A stretch of DNA of 64,000 bases, taken from positions 39,725,162-39,789,161 of the forward strand of contig NC_023757.2 of NCBI RefSeq assembly GCF_000499845.2, written 5' to 3'. Positions 26,401 to 38,400 of this stretch are shown here, one piece after another. The stretch comes from Phaseolus vulgaris. Lineage: Eukaryota; Streptophyta; Magnoliopsida; Fabales; Fabaceae. Position numbers and translations under genes: made by a program. Under the pieces are notes generated by a model. That model saw only the letters and a list, made by a program, of their open reading frames with translations, was not told where the DNA came from and made no database searches. How positions within the stretch are numbered: the first letter of the stretch is position 1; each line of letters starts with the position of its first letter.

Positions 26401-29400
26401 AAATAGCAGGCTGGCTTGGGGTATCAATTGAAGTATGGTCCATGGTAGAAGGTTGCACAGGGGCAATTTGAGCAACCGCAACAGATCTAGGAGGACGACC
26501 ATGTAAGGCATAACATCGGTCAATTTTGTGGCCAAGTTTGCCACAATGGTCACACTTGTGACGCCCTTTGCTCGACTTGTGAGGGCGAGTACGATCATTA
26601 TGCTGAGAGACTAAAGCAGAAGAGTCATCAACATCAGACGTTATATCAGCGGTGTGTTTACCTCGCACGCGCAAAAGGGTAGAACAAATGGAAGTAAAAT
26701 TGGGCACAATAGGAGATCCCAAAATTTGATCACGAACGTGAGAATAATCATCAGGAAGGCCATGTAAACCCAATAACATGAAGAACTTGGATCTTTGTTC
26801 TAGTTCTTGAGAAGGAGTAGAGGCAGGAGGTAATAACTCATTAAAATCATGAAGAAGAGCATGAAGTTTACCTAGATATTCTGCCATTGTACCATCGAGA
26901 CGTTTGGGAGCAACAATTGTGAGAAGATTTTGACACACACCATAAAGACGTTGAGTATCATTGGTGTATAATAATTTTGCTTGTTCCCAAACTTCTGAAC
27001 ATGTCTCATAGGTACGAAAAATTTGTTTTAAAGATGAGTGAATGGTCGATTTGATAACAATGCATAATTGAGCATCAATTTTCAACCAACGGAAAATCTC
27101 ATTTTCAGAAAGAGTAGGATGAGTAAGATGATCAACATAACCTTGACTCTTAAGTCATAATTTAATATTTGATGCCCAAGTGTCATAATTGGTTCCATCC
27201 AATTTGTCAATGGAAAGATGAACATTGGCGTAATTAGTATAAATAGATGAATCCGGTGTAATGATTGCGGAAGAAGCCACAGTGGTAGCGGCAACGGAAG
27301 AAGCCATAGTGGCAGCGGAAGCGGAAGAAGCCATAGAAGATAAGGACAAATCCAGTCACCGGTTAATTGGCGGGAGCAACAAAAATGAAGGCTCCGACAA
27401 AGATTCCGGCAACGTCTCCAGCGGAGGCTTCGACGACGACTCTGACGAAATTCCAGTGACGGCACGAGATTCCGACGACGGCTCCGATGAGATTTCGGTG
27501 GCGCCTCCGACGAGATTCCAGCGGCGGCTCCGACGAGGTAGAGACAGTGGGGCGGTGGCTGGAAAATTCCAGTGAATAGTGGGTTCACCAATAAAAATTG
27601 AACCCTAAACCCTAACCTTATGCTCTAGATATCATATTAAAGGAAAAGAAAGAATAGGGTAAATCCCTTGTGTATATTGAACACATAGGGTGATGTTTAT
27701 ATAGGGAAAGAAACATATGGGCTAAGCCCATTACATAAATATGAGATATCTAACAATATCTATAATATCTCATAATATCAAATAATATCTAATTATATAT
27801 AATAATATCTAACAATAGGATTTTTGTATATAATGTTTTGGGAAGGTTGGGTATTAATAGTACCCAGTGCAGTAGTAATACAATGTAAATGTAAACAGTT
27901 AAGACTGTTATATACAGTTAATACTGTTATACCTAATAACAGTTAATACTGTTATACCTAATATCCCCCTTTAAATTGATGGTTTAGGATACACCATTAA
28001 TTTATGCGAGAAGGCTGAAAACGGGCCAACACTTAAAGGTTTCGTAAAGACATAAGCGATTTGTAGTGTAGCAGGGACATGTAGAAGTTGTAACTACTTT
28101 TGTTGGATAGCATCACGAACAAAATGAAGGTCAAGTTCAAAGTGCTTGGTCTTGGAGTGCATAATGGGATTGGATGCAAGGAGAATAACGCCAAGATTAT
28201 CAGATCGAATGGTAGGAAGAGTAGGAGGAAGACGAAGTTCAGTGAGCAGATTCTGTATCCAATTGAGTTCAGCAAGCGTGGCAGCATTGCTGCGATATTC
28301 AGCTTCAGTGGAGCTGCGAGAAACAACCTTTTGTTTCTTTGAAAGCCAAGCAATAGGATTCGATCCAAGATAAACAAGGCCTGAGGTGGATTTCCTGTCA
28401 TCAGGGTCAGAACCCCAATCAACATCAGCAAAGGCATTTAGTGTGAGTTGGGATGGGCGCCGAAGATGAAGTCCATGAGTGGTAGTGCCAGCAAGGTAGC
28501 GGAGAATACGTTTAACAGCATTCCAGTAGTGATGTTGAGGGTTGCTCATGAACTGGCACGCTGTGTTGACGCTATAGGCGAGTTTTGGACGAGTGATGTG
28601 TATATATTGAAGCGAGCCTACCACTGAGCGATAGAGGGAAGGATCGTCTACAACAGTGGTAGCGTCTTTTGTTAGACGAGTAGTGGAGAGCATGGGTGTT
28701 GGTTGAGGCTTGGAGGAGAGAGCATGTTGGTTTTATGGAGGAGGTCTTGAATGTATTTGGTTTGAGAGAGATGTAAGCCTCCATCCAATGTCCAAGTGGC
28801 TTCAACACCGAGAAAATAGTGGAGAGTGCCAAGGTCTTTTAGAGCAAAATGCCGACTGAGGGAGTAAATCAGACGCTGAATGGCAGTGTTAGAATTCCCT
28901 GTAATTAGAATATTATCAACATAAATTAGGACAAAAAGAGTAATGTTATTGTGGAAGTGAAGAAAGAGGGAGGTGTCACTTTTAGTGGGATGAAAACCAA
29001 GAGAGATTAAAGTGGTACTTAGCTTGTGAAACCAGGATCTAGGTGCTTGTTTCAACCCATAGAGAGCTTTGTTAAGTTTGCAAACAGTGTTGGAGTCACT
29101 AGTTTCAAAGCCAGGAGGTTGAACTATGTATACAAATTCCTCAAGATCACCATACAAAAAGGCGTTATTAATATCAATTTGATTAAAAGACCAGTTTAAT
29201 TGAAGAGCTAGAGAAAGGATAATACGTTCGGTGACAGGTTTTATCACAGGACTGAATGTTTCAAAATAGTCAAAACCTTGTTGCTGATGAAAACCTTTGG
29301 CGACGAGGCAAGCTTTATTTCGCTGAAAGGAGCCATCAGCATTGTATTTTATTTTGAAAATCCATTTGCAACCAATGGGTTGAACCCCAGGAAGAAGAGT

Positions 29401-32400
29401 GGTGAGAATCTAGGTGTTGTTCGTGGTTAGAGCAGCTAGCTCTTCATGCATGGCAGCAAGCCATTGGGGAAGATGTAAGGCTTCTTTGGTGGATTTGGGA
29501 AGAGGCAAAACAGGTGCAACAGTAAAAGCACTTGGACCAAGTAGAGCAGTTTTCGCGCGTGTAAGCATGGGGTGAGTGTTTTGAGGAGCAGGATTGAGGG
29601 GAGTGAAAGTAGTGGAAGACAAGTCAGAGTGAGACAACATAGAAGCAGTGGAATCAGGATGTTCATGTGAAGAATCTGAGGTGGTTGGTTGTGAGTCAGG
29701 AGCTGCTGGTTGAGATACAGAAACATGTGGTTGCTGAAAAAACAGTTAAAGAGGGTGAAGAAACAAAAGAGAAAGGGTTAGATGAAACAACATAGGGAAA
29801 AACATATTCATTAAAAGTAACATGTACATACGCCCAGTGGGAGAGAGGCACATGTAACCTTTGTGATTTGAGGCATAGCCAAGAAACACACACAAAGATG
29901 AACGAAAACTCATTTTATGTTTATTATAGGGGCGAAGAAGAGGATAACAAGCACATCCAAAGGTTTTGTAAAAAGAATAATTTGGGTGTGAGTTAAACAA
30001 CAAATAATATGGACTTTGATTGTTTAAAACAGATGTGGGTAAAACATTGATAATGGAAACAACAATAGTGAAAGCATAGCCCCAGAAATGCATGGGTAAT
30101 TTTGAACAAGCAAGTAAAGTCAATCCTATATCAACAATATGCCTATGCTTACGTTCAACATAACCATTTTGTTCATGAGTGTGAGGGCAGGTTAGACGAT
30201 GAGATATGCCATTAGATAACAAGAAAGATTTAAAACAGAGAAATTCTTTTGCATTGTCAGTTTGAATGCTTAATAGAGGAAAACCAGTTTGTTTTTCAAC
30301 ATATAATTTGAAAGATTTGAAAACAGTGATGGCTTGAGATTTAGCGTGAATTAAGTAGAACCAAACATATCTAGTATAGGCATCCACAAAAGAGATGTAA
30401 GTAGCACCATTAATTGTAGGGGTAGCAGACGACCCCTAAATGTCAATGAAAACAAGTTGTAAAGGTTTAAAGTATATAGTTTGAGAAGCATTAAAAGGAA
30501 GCTGATGGGACTTGCCAACAACACAGGATTCACAAAATTCACGTTTAACAGTAAAAGGTATATTACAAATCTTCATAATTTGGTGAATCACTCTTGGTTG
30601 GGCATGACCAAACCGGGAGTGCCGCATATGATAAGCAGAAGAGCCAGTAGTAATAGCAGTATTGTGAGCAGAATAGGGTGCAGTTTGAACAAGATTTGGA
30701 AACATATAAAGACCATCTTTAAGCTTGCCTTGAAGCAGGATTTTGTTGGTTCCCTGACGTTTAACAAGGCAAACATCAGCATGAAACTCAAAGTAAACGT
30801 GATTATCACTTGCAAACCTAGAAACACTTAACAAATTTTTAGAAATAGTAGGCACATGCAAAAAATGTTGCAAGGAGAAGGTATTATGGGTATTAAGATC
30901 TGTAAAACTGGCAGAACCAATAGAAGTAATAGGACGCTGGAAACCATTACCTACAACCACCTCTTCCGAACCTGTGTAAGGAGTGGTTGTGGAGAGATTT
31001 TTGCTGTTGGCAGTGAGATGGTGGGAGGCACCACTATCAGGATACCAAAGCGGGTCATGGAGAGTATTGGGGGTTCCGAGGATTGAAGGTTCATCATCAC
31101 CAAGAGATGTAGAAAAATGGGCAGTATTAGCAGTAACTTGGGATTGGGTAGAAGAATCAAATCTATGCCAGCAGTGAAGAGCAGTGTGGTCATATTTTCC
31201 ACAAATTTGGCAATGCACCCGGGTTGAAGAAGAATTAGATGGCATTTTGGGGAAGTTCTTGGATGGTGTAAAACGAGGTTTTGAATAAAACCGTTGTTTA
31301 GCAGGAGCAGCGGGGTGGAAGGAGGAGGGATAATTTGTAGAACTGGAGTTGTAATGAGAGAAAGAATGTGGGACAGAAGCAACACTGGCCTGCAAAATCT
31401 GATCAACCGATTGTTTATTCCTTTCAATACGATTTTCTTGGGCAAGGAGCAGCGCTTCAATGTCTGCTACCGTGTATGGGTCAAGGCGAGTTATGACAGG
31501 GGTGATAAAAGGGTCGTATTCGTCAGATAGCCCATCAAGAACAACTTCAATGTGATCTTCTGTAGAAATTGGACAACCCACAACAGCCAATTGGTCCACG
31601 GTTTTCTTGATATCAAGAAGGTAAGCAGTGATGGAGCGATCCTTCTTGGGTGTACACAGCTGTTGTTTGTGCTTCTTTATTTGAGCACGAGTTTGAGACG
31701 CATAATGGGTCTGGAGTTTTTCCCAGACTTGGTTTGAAGTTTCCAGTCCAACCATCTGAGTTAGGATGCCTGCAGTCATAGATGCTAATAACCAGGCCAA
31801 GATTGCCTGATCTTGACGACCATACTGGATGTATTTTGAATTAACAATTGGGGAAGAGTCTTCTTCGGCAGAGATGAAGGAAGCGCGGAGGAGTGCAAGC
31901 ACCATCCAGAAAATAAAGAAGGTCGAGGCTGAGTGGCATTAACCTGTTGTTGCCAGACAAGGAAATTGTCTTGATCCAGTTTCAGAGGGATTGGGTGTGA
32001 AAGATATGAGGGAGAAGAACCTCGGGCTTGGAGGAAAAAATTTCAGAATTGGGTTCAGTGGTAGATGATGAGGCCATTTTTGGCTCTGGATACCATATAA
32101 GAGTATAGAGAGAAGGAGAGATTTAGAGAGAAGGAGAGATTTAGAGAGAAGAAAGATAGAAAATGAGTAATCTTTATTATAGGATTTTTGTATATAATGT
32201 ACAGGGAAGGTTGGGTATTAATAGTACCCAGTGCAGTAGTAAATGTAAACACTTAAGATTGTTATACACAGTTAATACTGTTATACCTAATAACAGTTAA
32301 TACTGTTATACCTAATAGAGCCTATCCTAGCGAGTGTTTGTTGGGGGTATCATGCCACCCACTATCGGGGCCGTTATCGGACCACCCATAATATGTTATC

Positions 32401-35400
32401 CCACGCACGAGTTGTCACTCTCGGCGTGAGGGGGTGTGTTGGAGATCCCACATCAACTAGAGATTAGGACATTTCATTGTATATAAGTGGATGCAAACCT
32501 CACCTCATGAGCCGGTTTAATGGGGTTGAGTTAGGCTTAAAGTCCACTTCGTAATACATTTCTACCAAAAACAAGGAGGGGCCTTCCACAAAACAGGAAT
32601 TTTTAGGCTAACACTGGGTTTGATATGAATGCCAAAATGCTTAAGTATAAAAAAATTCATACATGTTAGAATTCATAGTATAAGAACACAAATTACCTAT
32701 AAAACTTACCACATTATAAACCTTATTTTTAATCCACCCACAAGGCATATATTGATTATCAAACCGGATGAGGTTGTTGTACTAAACAATAGCTACTCCT
32801 ATATACAATATTCACAATATCAAAGGTCTATGACCATGCATGTAATCTAGAGTTCAACTCTCGTTACCCCCATTCTTTATACAAGTAAAATTTTAGCAGA
32901 AGGTGGGTTTGGTTTGTAAATGGCTCATGTGGGAGGATTTGTGATGAGTAGGATACCCTCCAAATTCGGGAACAAAGACACCTCCACGAGAAAATGTAAG
33001 AAGGAGAAATGAGGCACAATTTAATGTTCCCCGTTCAATCATTCAAACCTCTCTAAATAGAAGTATATCAGCACTACGTGCCAAAACCCTCTAACAGAAA
33101 TATTCCCACCCCCCGCATATTCTAACAATATAACAAACTCATTCTAGAATGAGTCACCACTACAAGAAAATAATATATTCCTGGATTTGTAATAAACGTA
33201 ATTTGCAGCTTTGTTACACTTAATACTCCTTTTGGGCCTCTCAACTTGGGCTTCCTCCACCTGGACTGCAGTGTCCAATTTAGTTGCATCTTCAACATTC
33301 ATGTGAATTTGTTAGATATAAAATTATTCACGTGCTTTCACATGTTGGCTTAAGCTTTTGGGGTTTTAGTTCATGATAATACGTGTACTCAGTCTATATA
33401 TCTAGTTAGTAAAAGAAAATTGGTAAGGTTAAAATGAATAAAGGATCTTTCACTTTTGAGTAATTGGTTATAGTTGCATATAACTTAATTTCTTTTGGAA
33501 TTCTAATATAATATATTTGATTATTGCATGCAGCTCCTGATCTAAGCGAAGAATTGGATCCGCATGTAACTCCTATCACAATTCCAAGTGACTTGCATGG
33601 TTCTTTATGGAAAGGAAAGGATGACAATGACACAAACTGTTGGGCTTCTCCTACTGGAAAAGGATTTATGATTAGAGGAAAGAACTATCTTAAAGATAGT
33701 TCTAAGGTTAGCAGACTATAAGTCATTCAATTATAGAGTAAACGTACAACAAATTTTTTCTTTAACTTGGATGATAGGATATTCTGCAGTAGTGTGCATT
33801 TGCTTTAGTGTCCTCAAATTAATAATTAGGTCTGTCCCTGAAATTGGGGGTTTGAACTTTGACTTTACATAATTATAAAGTACAAGTTACTTTATTTTGT
33901 TCTGGCCGAATGTGATAGGAAACTAAAGAAAATAAATAATTCTTTTAGTAATGAAAAGAAACGACACCCAATCCACTTCTTATTGCACCTCATCAGAGCC
34001 TTAGTCCTGTAACAGTTTTTCTACCAGAGAAAGATCTTGCTCCCCCACTCTAAAGTCACAATTCACTACCCTTTTCTTTTTCCCCATCTTTACCCTAAAA
34101 TCTGGTCATCCTGACAAAATTATCATCACTTAACTGACTGTCATTCTGGCAGTGCGAGGCTTCTTCCTTCTAAAATATACTTTCCATATAGTGGGATTGA
34201 TCTCTCACATCAAATTTTATAGGTCAATCAAAATGTCATGAACACAGAATTTGTCTTGCAGGTAGTTGGAGGAGATCCTCTTCTCAATCTTGTAGGAGTC
34301 GATTGGTTAACAGTTGATAAATCTGTAGATAGAATTGCCCTTCACCCTAAATGTTTGGTTCAGGTAATGTCAAACTTTTAACATTTTATCTTTTAATATT
34401 CGTATTGATCATTGTAAAATAGGGTTGGGGAAAGATGGTCAATTTTCATTGGACATGTTATTTAAGAAAAAAAGGTTGAAAATTTCTAAATATTATTCTA
34501 TTTTGTAATGTACAAGGTTTTTCATTGTATATAAGACTACATGTATGTTTCCCTGAAAATATATTCATATAATCTTTTCCTTCTGAATTTCAGTCAGAAG
34601 CTGGGAAAAAGCTTCCATTTATCCTTGTCATCAATCTCCAGGTATGGATGTTATTGCTTTTGCTTTCAACACATACAAATTGGGAAAAGTTAAGGTTATT
34701 AATTGTGTGAATGTTAGAGATCCTACTATGAGTAGCGATATAACTAAAATGTTATATATAAATTGAAAGAAACTTTCACCTTATTAGTTAACTTTTGAAG
34801 TTGAATTAGATTTTGAATCCAAATTATATGATGACATAAATGTTTGTCGTAACTGGTGCATAATTAGGAGATAATTATTTCGTAATAAAGTGCAGATTTC
34901 ATTATCTATTTATTAGGACAAATTTGATATCTTTTAGTGATTTCATTTGATTTATATAACTTTAATTACTTATTATTTCTTGCTTTCATTACCGATTATT
35001 TCTTTCTTTAAATCACATTTGTAAATATATCAAAAATACATTTCATCTATTTCTTTCAACTTGGTATCTAGGAGACTCTGCTTCTACAATCCTTTTTTTA
35101 GCAGCCTTCATTGCTGCAATTATTTTTCTGGGCAGCCTTTATTGCTGCAATTACTTTTTCTGGGCAGCCTTAATTGCTGCAACTGTTTTTTCTTTTTTTT
35201 CTTCTCTTTTCTCCATTGCCCACCACCTTGCACCATTGTGACCGTCACTGCCACTGCTATTGACCATCGGAAACCGCCACCGGAAATTTTTTCCGACAAA
35301 CTTTTTTTTTTTGTGAACAGGACCAAATTTTGCCAATCTGCAAAGCTCAATTGATTTTGAGCTCTCATGGATTCCCTTAGTAAGACATCTAGCACTTCTT

Positions 35401-38400
35401 TTTGGATCTATTGAGTTGCCTATTACGAATATTTTATTGGACCACCATAGATGTTTACTCCTATAAACTTTCGATGTTTAGTCCTTAGTGTAAGGAGAAA
35501 TGTCTTGGAGATATCAAACTTACTTGTGATATGACTAAAATAGTGTATATAAATGTTGGACAACCCTTAAAATCAATTGTTAGGTCCTTGATTATTCAAT
35601 GATTCTTTGAAATGGTAAAATGCAACATGTCCAAACTTAAGGCACACCTGACATTGAATGTTGGAATAGTAACCACTACAACCTCCATGATGATCACTAT
35701 GACCACCACAATCACCACCACGAGAGCCACTAGAAAAGGATTCATAGTTGTTGAGTAAGGAGAAAATATTTTGTTATGTTTTAAGAAGCTTTTATAATCA
35801 TTACAAGTGTGATGTTGTAAGATACTAGGAATCCTTTTGTAATCATTACTTTAGGGATAGAGTTCTCTCTATATATAGATGCTTATGTATTGTTCCAATT
35901 ATTCAATTTCAATAAGACCTTTTTCTCCCATACCAACTTAATCCTTTTTAAGTTGGTGTCAGAGCTCTAGATATTGAGAGCTTCGGCTTTGCATATTTCC
36001 ATTATTGTCTTTGTTTGTAGTTTCCATTTTTTAGAGTTGCCTAAAGTGCAATCATTTCCTTTGTTTATCTAAGTTGCCTTAAGTGCACCAAGTTTGTTTC
36101 ACAACCACTATCACTATCACGGATGCCACCACCACCGCTTGCAAAGCATCCAATCTGATCAACGACCACACATGGATATTTGTCTTCCTCTTATTTGATA
36201 GCTCCTGGAGTCTTGTCGCCATCGGAGCGTCCACGCACAGAACAAACACCCTTCTTTGCGCGTGGGTTTCACATGCCACAATTTTCTAGCGCATGACGAC
36301 TTGTCTACCCACAATTCTTCCCGCCGCTTGCTTTATCGAAGTTGACCTGAGGTGGTGGTTCCAAATCTGCCCTTGTTCAGCACTTTCACCTCAAGTTGTG
36401 TGTCTCTCCTTTGAAAGAGCATTATTCATAGTTCGCTTTTGTTTGTCTATCTGTTTTTTTTTTAAAATAAAGAGATAACGAATCTCTTCTTTTTGGCATA
36501 GCAACTCCACTAAGCAATATGGATCTTTCGTGTTTGCCTAATGATAGCTATCTTAATGATTGAAATTATCTCCAATGGACTCAATTTATTAGCCACACAG
36601 GTATAGGAAGGTAGGCTTAACCATATTGAAGGGGAGGCCATATCCCAAGATAACCCTATGAGTTAGCAAATAAGATCTTTGTAGTCAAACATGGCTCTCT
36701 CTATTGTAGAATACCAAGTTATACTAAAGGGTTTATGAATTAAGTTGGACTAGTATCGAAATTTATTGCTTGAAAATAGCAGGGATGTTTTCACCCTTTC
36801 TCATTTTGTTGAATGATACTGAATATTAAATTTCTTACTATGATTGAATCTTGAATATGACCCCAGGGGGACAAATTATGGGCACGGAAAGATTTCTCTC
36901 TCTTTCTGAGGTCTTCTACATTGTTCAGGTTCAGGAAACTCATCGAATTGTCATAATTAATGAGCCCTCCTCTAAAGGAGTTGTCATGTTCTTTGGAAGG
37001 GCTTCCAAACCTAAGACCTAAAATCCTGGGAACATGAACTAAACTAAAAAGGCTAAACTAAAAAGGTAAGGAGGATCATTGGTGCTCTCATTGTGAGAAA
37101 TCTGGTCACATCAAGAAGACATGCTTCAAGTACATAGAAAAGAGAAAACTTTCATTTGTCTTGTAGAACTAAAAGATCAGCCCTCAAGGAAGATATTGAA
37201 AATTCCACATCGGCTAGAGATAAAACAAATTTACAGTTTATAAGTGGGAGCAATTCTCACATTTTAAGCCGGTTTTGTGAGAATAAGGTAGGCTTAAACT
37301 CACTTCCTAATATGATATCAGAGTATCTTAGTGAGGTTCGTCGGTCTATCATGCCCCTTGCTGTTGAGCTGTTGTTGGACCACCTATAAATATCTAGTCT
37401 CATGTACGAGATGACCATGCCTTAGCGTGAGGAGTGTGTATTGGTCACACATAAACTAGAAACAAGATCAATTTATAGTATATAAGTGGGGGTAATAGTT
37501 ACCTTCCAAGTTGGTTTTATGAGGATGAGTTAGGTTTAAACTAACTTCCTAATATAGTATCAGGGTCTATCTTAACAAGTTTTATTAGACCTATCGTGTC
37601 ACCTACTATTGGGTCTGCCACCCACAAATAGTTAGTCTCACACACAAGATATACATCTCTCGGCATGAGGGGAGATGTTGGAGATGTCATGTCAACTAAA
37701 AATAAGGTCAATTTACAGTTTATAAGTGAGGACAATCATCCCCTTACACGCTGGTATTGTGAAGTTGAATTAGGCATAAACTCACTTACAAGATGATTTT
37801 GTGAGGTTGAGTTAGGCATAAACTCACTTACTAAGATGGTATCAAAGCTACTCAAAATCTATCCTAGTTACGTTCTTTGGGGCTATTATGCCACTGTTAT
37901 TAGACTCCTGTTAGATCACCCATAAATATCTATACCCATGCTTGAGATGACCATTCCTCGGCGTGAGGGAATGTGTTGGAGATCTCACATCAACTAAGAA
38001 TAAGACTAGATTATAATATATAAGTGGGTGCAATCTTCAAATTACGAGTTGGTTTAGTGATGTTGAGTTAGACTTAAATTCCACTATCTCTAACAAATAT
38101 GTAATCCCATGCACGAGATGTGTATCGTCTTTATTAAAGGAAAAGAAAGAATAGGGTAAATCCCTTGTGTATATTGAACACATAGGGTTATGTTTATATA
38201 GGAAAAAGAAACATATGGGCTAAGCCCATTACATAAATATGAGATATCTAACAATATCTATAATATCTCATAATATCAAATAATATCTAATTATATCTAA
38301 TAATATCTAATTATATCTAATAATATCTAACACTCCCCCTCAAGCTGGTGCATATAGATCATATGTACCCAGCTTGTTACAAATGTAATCAATCCTAGGT

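Larger units (their letters stand above)
23100..27814 (-). mobile_element. E1: Ty1/copia LTR retrotransposon (defective)
   Basis: Left (3') LTR is 23100-23300 (201 bp) and right (5') LTR is 27636-27814 (179 bp). Both start TATTAAAGG and end CTAACA on the plus strand. The right LTR lacks one roughly 22-base unit of the AATATCTAATTATATCT repeat and has several base changes. A GATATCTAGAGC primer-binding-site version lies inside the 5' LTR (TGATATC instead of TGGTATC), and a TTGAGGGGGAG polypurine tract precedes the 3' LTR. Flanking pentamers differ (CATCC versus ATAGG), so no target duplication survives. It is closely related to E3 and antisense to the host gene. Confidence 0.9.
27815..32317 (-). 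mobile_element. E2: second Ty1/copia LTR retrotransposon (defective)
   Basis: The right (5') LTR is 32096-32317 (222 bp). A primer-binding site, TGGTATCCAGAGCC on the minus strand, lies inside it at 32082-32095. The left (3') LTR is truncated: only 27815-27963 remain, and its outer 80 or so bases are replaced by E1. A polypurine tract (AAAGGGGGATA) precedes the 3' LTR. Both LTRs carry two copies of a TAACAGTTAATACTGTTATA-like word. The LTRs differ by a 9-base indel and several substitutions, so E2 is older than E3. It is antisense to the host gene. Confidence 0.88.

Noticed and set aside
27261..27575. Plus-strand acidic open frame in the E1 leader
   Set aside because: It is opposite the serine/alanine-rich gag start and GC-rich leader of E1; low-complexity shadow.
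30481..31530. Several plus-strand open frames (76-116 codons)
   Set aside because: All are antisense shadows of the E2 gag-protease frame.
33169..33181. CACTACAAGAAAA, the textbook CACTA transposon end
   Set aside because: No subterminal repeats, no opposite end and no transposase nearby; a 13-base match alone is not enough for an element call.
35061..35354. Open frame of 97 codons starting at a GCAGCC repeat
   Set aside because: It is the non-coding leader of a copia LTR fragment, with an inverted relative at 47500-47720 that does not preserve the frame.
36083..36478. Two open frames with cysteine- and serine-rich products
   Set aside because: They lie in the leader between the E5 LTR and gag and show no conserved family features.
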